Shown piece after piece: positions 1-6,462 of a stretch of DNA of 6,769 nt. A program made the position numbers and the translations under genes. The DNA is from Verrucomicrobiota bacterium (GTDB lineage: Bacteria; Verrucomicrobiota; Verrucomicrobiia; Chthoniobacterales; Xiphinematobacteraceae). The stretch is from contig PSRL01000030.1 of assembly GCA_003176035.1 (NCBI GenBank), positions 1 through 6,769 on the forward strand, written 5' to 3'. The first letter of the stretch is position 1; every line of letters starts with the position of its first letter. The notes under the pieces are model-generated. The model saw nothing but the letters and a program-made list of their open reading frames with translations, was not told the DNA's origin and ran no database searches.

Positions 1-1
1 C

Positions 2-745
2 CCCGCCGTGTTGATTCGTATTGTCGGGCCAGGCCATGACGGAACAAAACAACCTCTGCTTGAAATCGCCCCGGCTTCAACCGATCCACAACACTCTTTA
101 CAATACCAGCTAAGCCGTGGGGGAATCGTCTATGCTACGGGGCAGCTGGTCAAAGGATCCTCCTTCGCCACTGGATGGGCAGACTGGAAGGCAACGGTTC
201 TGGATTTTATACCTTCAGCCTCTCTGGCAATGCGACTCATGCCCATTTCACAAGCGCCGGGTAGCACTGGATTTCAGGCATTCCTTCAAAGCCCGGATGG
301 TGCGCGGGGTCCTTCGGAATGGATAGGTCCCGGTGTAGTCACCACACTGTTTCACCGGGATGGATTTGTACGTCTAATCTATGGATACGAGATCCAACCT
401 TTGCCCTTCACCGTTAAGCTTAACAAATTTACAGTACCCCGTTATGAGGGTACAGACACCCCTTCCAATTATATTTCAGAACTTGTCTTTCAGGATAAAA
501 AAAACAGCATTCTTAAAGAAGCCGTCTCAAAAATGAATCACCCTGCAAGCTTTCCGGGGGGGAGTTGGGCATCTCTTACGGGTCTCAATTACAAATTCTC
601 TCAAGCCCAATGGAATCCCGCTGACCTCCGGGAAACTACACTCCAGGTGCTTTACGATCCAGGTTGGCTCTTAAAATGGATAGGGTCTTTGGGTATCTGT
701 ATTGGTATTGCCGTCATGTTTTATTTTACACCGAAACGATCATGA
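2..745 (+). CDS. resB: ResB-like cytochrome c biogenesis protein (System II), 5'-truncated by window edge
   Basis: This is the C-terminal 247 residues of a ResB/CcsB-type membrane protein, the partner of CcsA in System II cytochrome c maturation, which delivers haem and helps attach it to apocytochromes outside the inner membrane. The frame is open to the first bases of the window, so the GTG at 8 is probably internal and the true start lies upstream. Visible family signs are a mainly beta-rich extracytoplasmic region, a segment reading LPFTVKLNKF..PRYEGTDTPSNY near residues 134-157 (ResB-like proteins carry a similar 'RYPGT..P' stretch), NHPASFPGG near 179-187, LQVLYDPGW near 214-222, and one last membrane helix at about 223-243 followed by a short positive tail (TPKRS). 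The N-terminal helices expected of the family are outside the window. The stop overlaps the ccsA start, which supports the call. The assignment rests on recalled family patterns, not a search. Confidence 0.85.
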   Translation, partial: PAVLIRIVGPGHDGTKQPLLEIAPASTDPQHSLQYQLSRGGIVYATGQLVKGSSFATGWADWKATVLDFIPSASLAMRLMPISQAPGSTGFQAFLQSPDGARGPSEWIGPGVVTTLFHRDGFVRLIYGYEIQPLPFTVKLNKFTVPRYEGTDTPSNYISELVFQDKKNSILKEAVSKMNHPASFPGGSWASLTGLNYKFSQAQWNPADLRETTLQVLYDPGWLLKWIGSLGICIGIAVMFYFTPKRS

Positions 746-2364
746 TCATGCGTCTTCTTTTAATCCTGACCCTTGTGTTTGGAATCGTCTGCCGGGCGAA
801 TGCTAAAATACAAACCACCCTTTCCTTGCGGTCCTTGGAATCACTTCCTATTCAGGATCAGGGACGTAAAAAACCCTTCCTTGTTTTTGCTGACGAATTT
901 TTGCTTGCTATGTCGGGAACTTCCTCCCTAACGCTTGACGGCATTTCCGCCACAGCGATGGAAATTACTACCAGTCTCTGGTTAACCCCCCAAAACTGGA
1001 AACAGCTACCTCTCGTTTTGGTGAAAAATAGACAGTTGAAAAGCAGCTGTGGATTGCCCGCCAACCAAGATCGATTTTCGTTTGAAACCCTGCGTGACAA
1101 TGCTCGCCTACAGCTCCAAATTTTGGAAGGGCAAGAGGCGCGAGAACGCAATCCGGATGCGAAACTGTTAGATACAGCCAAAGCCGCAGAGGACGTCGCA
1201 AGCCGGATGATAATTTTAGCCGCACTGGCAAACGGCTCTTTGGTTCGAATAGTGCCAGACGCAGCCGGGAATTCATGGACTGCTTTATCTCCAGTCGATC
1301 CACGGCTGGAAAAATTGCGAACCGCCTATTCTTCTGGCAATTCACAGGCTTTCGAAACATCCCTCTCCGCGTTAAAAAGCTCTCTGCTGGAAAGCGCTCC
1401 ACTCTATTATAAATCCGGGGTCTCTAAAATAGCACTGGAGCTTTTTTACCAAAAGATGCGGCCTTTTCATTGGGCATGGATTCTATATTTGTTTGCCGGA
1501 TTCTTTCTTTTCCCCAAGGATCACCGTGCCTATATCGTAGTTTGGTCTCTAACCCTCACTGGGCTCCTTCTACAGGTGACCGGCTTTATTTGCCGTGTCC
1601 TGATTGCGGGGCGCCCCCCGGTAAGTAATATGTATGAATCGATAATTTGGGTTGCTTTTGGCACCATTTTATTTGCTCTCCTTTTCGAATCGATTTACCG
1701 AAGCCGATTTTTTCTTATGGGGGCTATTCCCGTCGCTACCGCCTCCCTAATTCTCGCTGACAGCCAGTCTGTAATCCTCAGTCCTGCGATCCATCCGCTC
1801 ACAGCGGTTTTACAAAGCAATTTCTGGTTAACTATTCACGTATTGACTATTACCCTAAGCTACGCCGCTTTTGCTCTTGCAATGGCAATAGCTCACATTG
1901 CTCTCGCAAAGACCATGCGGAACCAGACCACCCCCAATCTTCTCTATGGCTACATCTACCGTGTACTCCAAGTAGGAGTCCTCTTGCTCGCTTGTGGAAC
2001 GATTTTGGGGGGAGTGTGGGCCAATTATTCGTGGGGGCGATTTTGGAATTGGGACCCCAAAGAAACCTGGGCATTGATCACCCTGCTCATTTACCTCATC
2101 GTCCTCCATGGTCGCATTGCCGGTAAATGGAATGGATTTGGACTGGCAGTCGGCTCAATTCTGGGTTTTCTTTCAGTTTTAATGGCCTGGTATGGTGTCA
2201 ATTTCGTACTTGGAACAGGATTGCACAGTTATGGATTTGGTACAGGAGGGTTTCGGTACGTTATCTGCGCAGTAAGCTCAGATTTATTATTTCTCATTTT
2301 TGCGATCGCGCGGAACCGATTTTATCGGCATACTATCATCACCTATCAATCAGCTAAAAACTAA
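742..2364 (+). CDS. ccsA: Cytochrome c biogenesis protein CcsA/ResC (haem handling, WWD domain)
   Basis: A 540-residue membrane protein that, with ResB, exports haem and presents it to apocytochrome c on the outer face of the inner membrane. The C-terminal half (about 244-525) has eight or so hydrophobic helices and the diagnostic haem-binding WWD motif WGRFWNWDPKETW at 431-443. Candidate haem-ligand histidines are H366 (TIHVLTITLSYAAF), H456 (IVLHGR) and H495 (GLHSYGF). The N-terminal ~240 residues form an extracytoplasmic domain opening with PIQDQGRKKP (36-45), an extension recalled from CcsA proteins of Bacteroidetes and PVC bacteria. The start at ATG 742 overlaps the resB stop (ATGA, translational coupling) and gives a signal-like or anchor sequence MIMRLLLILTLVFGIVCRANA. 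ATG 748 is the alternative. The frame extends upstream to a TTG at 664, but that would overlap resB by about 80 bases and add a polar segment before the leader, so I reject it. No truncation is seen. Confidence 0.95.
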   Translation: MIMRLLLILTLVFGIVCRANAKIQTTLSLRSLESLPIQDQGRKKPFLVFADEFLLAMSGTSSLTLDGISATAMEITTSLWLTPQNWKQLPLVLVKNRQLKSSCGLPANQDRFSFETLRDNARLQLQILEGQEARERNPDAKLLDTAKAAEDVASRMIILAALANGSLVRIVPDAAGNSWTALSPVDPRLEKLRTAYSSGNSQAFETSLSALKSSLLESAPLYYKSGVSKIALELFYQKMRPFHWAWILYLFAGFFLFPKDHRAYIVVWSLTLTGLLLQVTGFICRVLIAGRPPVSNMYESIIWVAFGTILFALLFESIYRSRFFLMGAIPVATASLILADSQSVILSPAIHPLTAVLQSNFWLTIHVLTITLSYAAFALAMAIAHIALAKTMRNQTTPNLLYGYIYRVLQVGVLLLACGTILGGVWANYSWGRFWNWDPKETWALITLLIYLIVLHGRIAGKWNGFGLAVGSILGFLSVLMAWYGVNFVLGTGLHSYGFGTGGFRYVICAVSSDLLFLIFAIARNRFYRHTIITYQSAKN

Positions 2365-2387
2365 AACGTTGCCGAGATCATTAGCCA

Positions 2388-3659
2388 ATGTTTCTGAATT
2401 ATCCTGTCGGGGCTTTTAACTCACACTGGTTTCAATTTTTTAATGCCCTTTCATTCCAAATCATGATGGGAGCTCCCGTCATTTTGTTTGCCAAGTCGTT
2501 GGGAGCATCCTCTACCATCCTGGGCGTTATCGCTGCCTTTACCCCCCTGATGACCATGTTTCAATTAGCCGGTGCGAGAAAATTAGAGAAGCACGGTTAT
2601 CGAGGGTTTGTGCTGATGGGATGGGGAACTCGCACTATTTTCATCTTTATTGTGGCTGCCGTGCCCTTGATGAACTTTTTGGAAACAAATGCCAAACTGT
2701 TTGTACTCGTTGGAGCCCTTTTAATCTACAACTGCTTAAGAGGAATTGCCTCAGCGGGATGGCTTCCTTGGATGACCGCGCTCATCCCGGAAGAAAGCAG
2801 AGGACGTTTCCTTTCTTTGGATCAGCTATTTCAGTATATTGGGAGCCTCATTTCCGTGAGCGTGTCGGGATTTCTGATGCATGGAAAAACTGAATCCTGG
2901 GAATTTGTGATTTTATTTTTTCTCAGCGCCCTCAATGCAATCATGAGTCTCCTATTTATTCGGCGTATTCCGGATGTGCAACGATCTGAAACCCTAAAGA
3001 AATCGGCTGCTCACGTGCCTTGGGCAGCTATGTTGGGATATGCTCCATTTCATCGTTTGGTTATCTTCAATTTGATTTACGCTATGATGACCGGTGGCAT
3101 GGGTGCTTTTACGGTGGAGTATCTCCATATGAACCCCAAATTTAATATTTCACTAATTTTATATCTCTCTAGCGTCGCATTTATTGGATCCATGCTGTGG
3201 TTTACCATATCCGTAATGGTCATCGACCACCTTTCCGCCCAAGTGATATTTCGAGTAGCCATGGCGGTCTTTAGTCTGGTAATGATCGGCTGGTTACTAT
3301 TATCCGCCGAAGTCATTCCCGGCAGCATCGCACTCGTAGCTTTGCTTAATTTCTGCGCAGGATTTGCTACGGCTGCCTTTAATCTCGCCAACGCACATAT
3401 TTCCATGTCCTTAATGCCGGAAATGGGGCGCAATCATTTCTTTGCCTTATTTTCAGTAATTACCAATTTGGGATTAGGAGCCGCGCCAATTCTTTGGGGA
3501 ATGTCTCTAGATTTTTTGGGACGTTTCGAGTTAGTTACAGGTGTTTTTCATTGGCAACGCCATAGCATGTATTTTCTCCTCCTTTTTTGCCTCAGCTTAA
3601 TTGCCCTTCTTTATATCTCACGACTGCGAGACCAACACAAAAACCTGAATCCGGGATAG
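2388..3659 (+). CDS. Major facilitator superfamily (MFS) permease, substrate unknown
   Basis: A 423-residue polytopic inner-membrane protein with about 12 hydrophobic segments, the usual MFS length. Family signs are R64-KLEKHGYR-G73 in the first cytoplasmic loop, in the place of MFS motif A, and GWLPWMTALIPEESRGRFL (124-142), a pattern I recall from a group of uncharacterised MFS proteins in PVC and other bacteria. A polar cytoplasmic loop (about 192-215) separates the two six-helix halves. No substrate-defining residues are recognised, so the cargo is not named. ATG 2388 lies 23 bases after the ccsA stop. Only a weak GAG (2374-2376) serves as a Shine-Dalgarno, and a co-transcribed arrangement with ccsA is likely. 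The next gene starts 40 bases downstream. Some relatives sit near lipoprotein or lipid genes, but nothing here proves a link in function. Confidence 0.88.
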   Translation: MFLNYPVGAFNSHWFQFFNALSFQIMMGAPVILFAKSLGASSTILGVIAAFTPLMTMFQLAGARKLEKHGYRGFVLMGWGTRTIFIFIVAAVPLMNFLETNAKLFVLVGALLIYNCLRGIASAGWLPWMTALIPEESRGRFLSLDQLFQYIGSLISVSVSGFLMHGKTESWEFVILFFLSALNAIMSLLFIRRIPDVQRSETLKKSAAHVPWAAMLGYAPFHRLVIFNLIYAMMTGGMGAFTVEYLHMNPKFNISLILYLSSVAFIGSMLWFTISVMVIDHLSAQVIFRVAMAVFSLVMIGWLLLSAEVIPGSIALVALLNFCAGFATAAFNLANAHISMSLMPEMGRNHFFALFSVITNLGLGAAPILWGMSLDFLGRFELVTGVFHWQRHSMYFLLLFCLSLIALLYISRLRDQHKNLNPG

Positions 3660-3687
3660 AGATCTTCTTGCAAACTCACCCCCTATC

Positions 3688-3691
3688 AGGA
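3688..3691 (+). promoter_or_regulatory. Ribosome binding site of lolC
   Basis: AGGA lies 8 bases before ATG 3700. It is one of the clearer Shine-Dalgarno matches in the window and fixes the lolC start. Confidence 0.6.
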
Positions 3692-3699
3692 CCATTATT

Positions 3700-4995
3700 A
3701 TGAGTACGCTTCAACTGCCTTTTACACCTTTTCTTGCACTCCGTTACCTTAAGCCGAAACGGACCTTCCTCTCGATCATCACCCTCATTTCAATCATTGG
3801 TGTGACCCTCGGCGTCACCGTTCTCATCCTTGTCATATCTGTCATGACCGGCTTTGAACTGGAGCTTCGTCGTAAGGTCATCGGTTTTGATCCTCATGTG
3901 ATTGTCACATCCAACGGAGTCCTCGAAAATTGGCGGGACCTCATGAAGCAAGCAGCGTCTCAGAAATTCGTTATCGGAGTTGCTCCCTACGTCCAAGGGC
4001 CAGTCATTCTGGAATTCAATCATCAACGGCTTGCGCCCTATCTCCGTGGCATTGACCCGGATCTGGAATTAAAGGTCACCGACATCCGAAAACTTCTTTT
4101 CGCGGGCAAATTTGATCTGAATGGCGACAACGCTATTTTAGGCATTGAGCTAGCGCGAATTCTCGGAATCAATGTTGGCGATAAGATCACCGTTTATTCA
4201 CCGGGCAATTTAAGCGGTATCCTCTCGGAGCTCGACCGGCTTGAAAGACACGGCACAAAAGAGGCTGATCTCAGCAACCTTCGGCAGCTCACCCTTCCGA
4301 AGACTCTCACTGTCACTGGCATCTTCCAAACGGGTCGTTATCTCTACGACAGTCAGTTTTTTCTGGTGCCCCTTTACATTGGGCAAGAGCTCTACGACTT
4401 GGAGGATAGTATTCATGGTCTGGCGATTAAAACATCCGATCCCTACGGGGCACCCGAAGTAAAGCGGGAACTGTTACGAATTTTGCCGCCTGAATTATCA
4501 GCGGATACGTGGATTGACCGTAACAAATCACTATTCGATGCCATCCATATGGAACGGAACGTCATGTTTTTTCTCCTGATGTTTATTATCCTCGTGGCAG
4601 CCTTTGGGATTATGAACACCCTGATTACCGTAACCGTACAGAAAACGCGTGAAATCGGGGTTCTTAAGGCATTGGGCGCACAAATTTGGCAGATTATTGG
4701 CGTCTTTGTAGCCCAGGGAATGGTGGTCGGTCTTTTTGGCACCTTAAGCGGTTTAGGTTTAGGAATGTGGCTGGTGCACTATCGAAATGAGGTGAGCCAT
4801 TGGCTGGCATCAATATTTGGGATTCAGATATTTCCGAAAGATGTTTACCAATTTTCAGAGATCCCCGCCGAGGTGATTCCCTCGGATGTTTTCACTATCT
4901 GTATCACTGCGTTTATTATCTGTTCTCTTGCCGCGTTAATTCCTGCCTGGTTTGCGGCCCGTTTGGACCCCGTAAAGGCCTTACGCCGCGAATAA
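3700..4995 (+). CDS. lolC: LolC/LolE-family lipoprotein-releasing permease
   Basis: A 431-residue inner-membrane protein of the FtsX/MacB-type ABC permease class. With the LolD ATPase, LolC/LolE proteins release mature lipoproteins from the inner membrane to the LolA carrier. Topology fits: TM1 at about 24-49 after a conserved N-terminus (FLALRYLKPKRTF), a large periplasmic domain at 50-287, then three helices near 288-310, 332-360 and 396-418. The FtsX-like core is clear: GIMNTLITVTVQKTREIGVLKALGA (two stretches, 303-327) contains the cytoplasmic coupling region that contacts the ATPase. The protein ends ARLDPVKALRRE, typical of the family. In many bacteria lolD follows directly; here a tRNA follows, so the ATPase gene must be elsewhere. 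LolC and LolE are not told apart from sequence alone, and a single homodimer-type LolF is possible. The symbol is therefore given in the broad sense. Confidence 0.92.
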   Translation: MSTLQLPFTPFLALRYLKPKRTFLSIITLISIIGVTLGVTVLILVISVMTGFELELRRKVIGFDPHVIVTSNGVLENWRDLMKQAASQKFVIGVAPYVQGPVILEFNHQRLAPYLRGIDPDLELKVTDIRKLLFAGKFDLNGDNAILGIELARILGINVGDKITVYSPGNLSGILSELDRLERHGTKEADLSNLRQLTLPKTLTVTGIFQTGRYLYDSQFFLVPLYIGQELYDLEDSIHGLAIKTSDPYGAPEVKRELLRILPPELSADTWIDRNKSLFDAIHMERNVMFFLLMFIILVAAFGIMNTLITVTVQKTREIGVLKALGAQIWQIIGVFVAQGMVVGLFGTLSGLGLGMWLVHYRNEVSHWLASIFGIQIFPKDVYQFSEIPAEVIPSDVFTICITAFIICSLAALIPAWFAARLDPVKALRRE

Positions 4996-5018
4996 TCAGC
5001 TTAGCTCCCATAATTGGC

Positions 5019-5046
5019 TTGCTCAAACGCTGCGAATTCCTAGACT
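5019..5046 (+). promoter_or_regulatory. Possible promoter of tRNA-Arg
   Basis: TTGCTC (5019-5024) and TAGACT (5041-5046) are separated by 16 bases and lie between the lolC stop and the tRNA. The bases just after the -10 are GC-rich (CCTCCGCC), as in many stable-RNA promoters. Both boxes are imperfect, with three and four matches to the sigma-70 consensus, so this is a candidate only. Confidence 0.3.
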
Positions 5047-5052
5047 TAATCC

Positions 5053-5071
5053 TCCGCCGGTACCCGGCGGA
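5053..5071 (+). terminator. GC-rich hairpin between lolC and tRNA-Arg
   Basis: TCCGCCGG and CCGGCGGA form a perfect 8-bp stem around a 3-base loop (TAC). It lies 58 bases after the lolC stop and 10 bases before the tRNA. It would suit a terminator for the upstream genes, but what follows (AAATTCCTC) is not a T-run. It may instead be a processing or insulating element in the tRNA leader. Confidence 0.4.
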
Positions 5072-5080
5072 AATTCCTCG

Positions 5081-5157
5081 GCAGCCGTAGCTCAACTGGA
5101 TAGAGCATCTGACTACGGATCAGAAGGTTTGGGGTTCGAATCCCTACGGCTGCGCCA
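5081..5157 (+). tRNA. tRNA-Arg (anticodon ACG)
   Basis: A full cloverleaf can be drawn by hand. The acceptor stem is GCAGCCG (5081-5087) with CGGCTGC (5147-5153), the discriminator is G 5154, and CCA is encoded at 5155-5157. The D-stem is GCTC/GAGC (5090-5093, 5103-5106). The anticodon stem is TCTGA/TCAGA (5108-5112, 5120-5124), with loop CTACGGA and anticodon ACG at 5115-5117. The variable loop is AGGTT. The T-stem is TGGGG/CCCTA with one G-T pair, around the loop TTCGAAT (5135-5141). The ACG anticodon, with A34 edited to inosine, reads CGU, CGC and CGA arginine codons. The gene is intact although an integrase gene follows it, as expected when an element integrates in the 3' end of a tRNA and restores it. 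Confidence 0.98.
5131..5157 (+). other. Predicted attachment site core (3' half of tRNA-Arg)
   Basis: Tyrosine recombinases encoded beside a tRNA usually use the T-arm and acceptor 3' strand of that tRNA as the crossover site. Here that would be the T-loop through CCA. I found no second copy of this stretch elsewhere in the window, so the far end of the element, if this is one, lies beyond 6769. The exact core is inferred, not seen. Confidence 0.4.
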
Positions 5158-5158
5158 G

Positions 5159-5197
5159 GAATTTTTCAGAGAGATTTATCGAAATCCTCTGAAATTC
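5159..5197 (+). repeat. Long imperfect hairpin directly after tRNA-Arg
   Basis: GAATTT (5159-5164) pairs with AAATTC (5192-5197), CAGAG (5167-5171) with CTCTG (5187-5191), and GATTT (5173-5177) with AAATC (5182-5186). The result is about 16 bp with a TT bulge and a single-A bulge, around a 4-base loop ATCG. No T-run follows, so it is not a classical intrinsic terminator. It could be a tRNA 3' trailer processing structure, or an inverted pair of recombinase arm sites beside the attachment core. Confidence 0.6.
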
Positions 5198-5295
5198 AAA
5201 GGACTTAGCGGCGGTTTTTACGTTTGATTTGGTTTTGTCCATCTGGTTGGTTTGTATTGTTTTTAGTCTTAAACGAACAACAATGAACAACACCT

Positions 5296-6312
5296 ATGCC
5301 CGTCAAAGCCACCCCTTATTTTGTTTCTGCTTATCCGTCCCGTCCTTCCACTCCATGGAAGCTTGAATTTCGGGCTTCATTTACTGGTAAGAAGATTCGA
5401 AGATTTTTTGCTACCAAATCCGAAGCTGAAGCCGCTGGTCCAATCCTAGCAGCTCAAATCCGCACTCATGGCATCACATCACTAGATCAAAAAAATTCAG
5501 GAGGAACGCCACTTACTGCGATACTCAAAATCTATAAACAACATAAGATTGAATCTATGGCTGGAAAACATCGCCAAATGACTGAATACATTTGTCGGGC
5601 ACTAGAGAAGGAGTTTGGGACGCTTGCAATAGATTCCATATCACCCCTGACACTTGAAAAATGGATTCATTCACGGGGCAAGTCTTCGACAACCGCATCC
5701 ACATTTTATCGCTATGTCCGAATGTTTTGGCGATGGGCTTATAAAAAACAACTTGTTGATAGCAACATCATTGAGCGAATCGATGCCCCAACAGCCAAAG
5801 CCCGGCTCCATATACTAACCCCTTCCCAAATGCGAGATCTCCTCGCTTTAGACTGCCCGAAATGGCTGCATGTTGCGTTCTTGCTTTGTGGTTTTACAGG
5901 ACTTCGCACAGAAGAACTTCTTCGTATGGACTGGACAGCAGTTTTACGCGACGAGCAGAGCATTCATGTCGCGCAGGGAATTCAGAAGAACTCCGGAGGC
6001 TGGACAGAAAGATATGTCGACTTTACGGACCCAATAAAACGGCGAGTTGAGGCTCTTCAAAGCCAAGGAAAGATTATTCCCGTGCCATTCATTACTTTTC
6101 GGCGGCACCGCCTCGCAGCGGCACAAGCAATTGGATTACAAGGCTGGCCTCCAAATTGCCTGCGCCACTCTTTTGCGAGTTATCACCTCGCTTTGTACGG
6201 CGATGCCGGAAAAACCGGCCACCAAATGGGTCATACCTCACCTGCAATGGTTTATCGAACTTACGCTCAGGCTGTGCGAAAGAGCCAAGCGGAAATCTGG
6301 TGGGGGTTATAA
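5296..6312 (+). CDS. Tyrosine recombinase / site-specific integrase
   Basis: A 338-residue phage-type integrase, full length for the family. The order is an N-terminal arm-binding-like segment (about 5-65, with WKLEFRASFTGKK and KSEAEA), a SAM-like core-binding domain (about 70-160), and the catalytic domain (about 172-332). Catalytic residues visible are R204 (TGLRTEEL), K231 as the probable beta-hairpin lysine, R290 in NCLRHSF, H313 in GHTS, and the nucleophile Y323 (or Y320) in VYRTYAQ. The box II histidine that normally sits three residues before the second Arg is N287 here. Active integrases with substitutions at this place exist, so I do not call it dead. Start ATG 5296 has no clear Shine-Dalgarno; an ATG at 5283 is out of frame. 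It starts 138 bases after the tRNA-Arg CCA and points away from it, which suggests that it integrates its element at that tRNA. Substrate site and excision partner are not visible. Confidence 0.95.
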   Translation: MPVKATPYFVSAYPSRPSTPWKLEFRASFTGKKIRRFFATKSEAEAAGPILAAQIRTHGITSLDQKNSGGTPLTAILKIYKQHKIESMAGKHRQMTEYICRALEKEFGTLAIDSISPLTLEKWIHSRGKSSTTASTFYRYVRMFWRWAYKKQLVDSNIIERIDAPTAKARLHILTPSQMRDLLALDCPKWLHVAFLLCGFTGLRTEELLRMDWTAVLRDEQSIHVAQGIQKNSGGWTERYVDFTDPIKRRVEALQSQGKIIPVPFITFRRHRLAAAQAIGLQGWPPNCLRHSFASYHLALYGDAGKTGHQMGHTSPAMVYRTYAQAVRKSQAEIWWGL

Positions 6313-6422
6313 ACTGCCCCCTATACCTAACCCAACTAATCTTGTGCATGGGGTAGGTCGGATTTTGGAACTTTAGTCATTCAAAACCAGACTGTTTTTC
6401 TCGGAAAGTTGCCTAGACTGAG

Positions 6423-6450
6423 TTGCGCAACAAAAAAAGTATCCTACATT
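6423..6450 (+). promoter_or_regulatory. Possible promoter after the integrase
   Basis: TTGCGC (6423-6428) and TACATT (6445-6450) are 16 bases apart in an AT-rich stretch with no other gene. The -35 lies within a 10-bp palindrome GTTGCGCAAC (6422-6431). The -10 overlaps a small inverted repeat, TCCTA(CATTT)TAGGA, at 6442-6456. It would serve the small ORF and the ribbon-helix-helix gene. Candidate only. Confidence 0.3.
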
Positions 6451-6462
6451 TTAGGAAATTTA

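Noticed and set aside
664..741. Upstream extension of ccsA to a TTG start at 664
   Set aside because: It would overlap resB by about 80 bases and put a 26-residue segment before a clean leader sequence; the ATGA overlap at 742 is far more natural.
968..1402. 144-codon antisense open frame inside ccsA
   Set aside because: It lies wholly opposite a well-supported gene, shows no recognisable domain and reads as low-order basic sequence typical of a shadow frame.
1608..1617. Palindrome GGGGCGCCCC
   Set aside because: It is inside a conserved coding stretch of ccsA (AGRPPVSN) and is explained by codons; no regulatory context.
4441..4448. CCCTACGG, matching part of the tRNA-Arg 3' end (5142-5149)
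   Set aside because: Only 8 bases match, inside lolC; too short for a second attachment site.
5224..5260. Possible promoter boxes before the integrase (TTGATT, TTGTCC, TATTGT)
   Set aside because: Spacings of 25 and 14 bases do not fit; the T-rich stretch gives such matches easily. The integrase promoter is not identified.
6325..6358. Hairpin ACCTA-A-CCC / GGG-TAGGT just after the integrase
   Set aside because: Eight pairs with a bulge and a 17-base loop, followed by CGGATTTTGG without a proper T-run; too weak to call a terminator.
6047..6376. 109-codon frame overlapping the end of the integrase
   Set aside because: It lies out of frame over the catalytic domain, where R290, H313 and Y323 prove the other frame; the part past 6312 is too short to stand alone.
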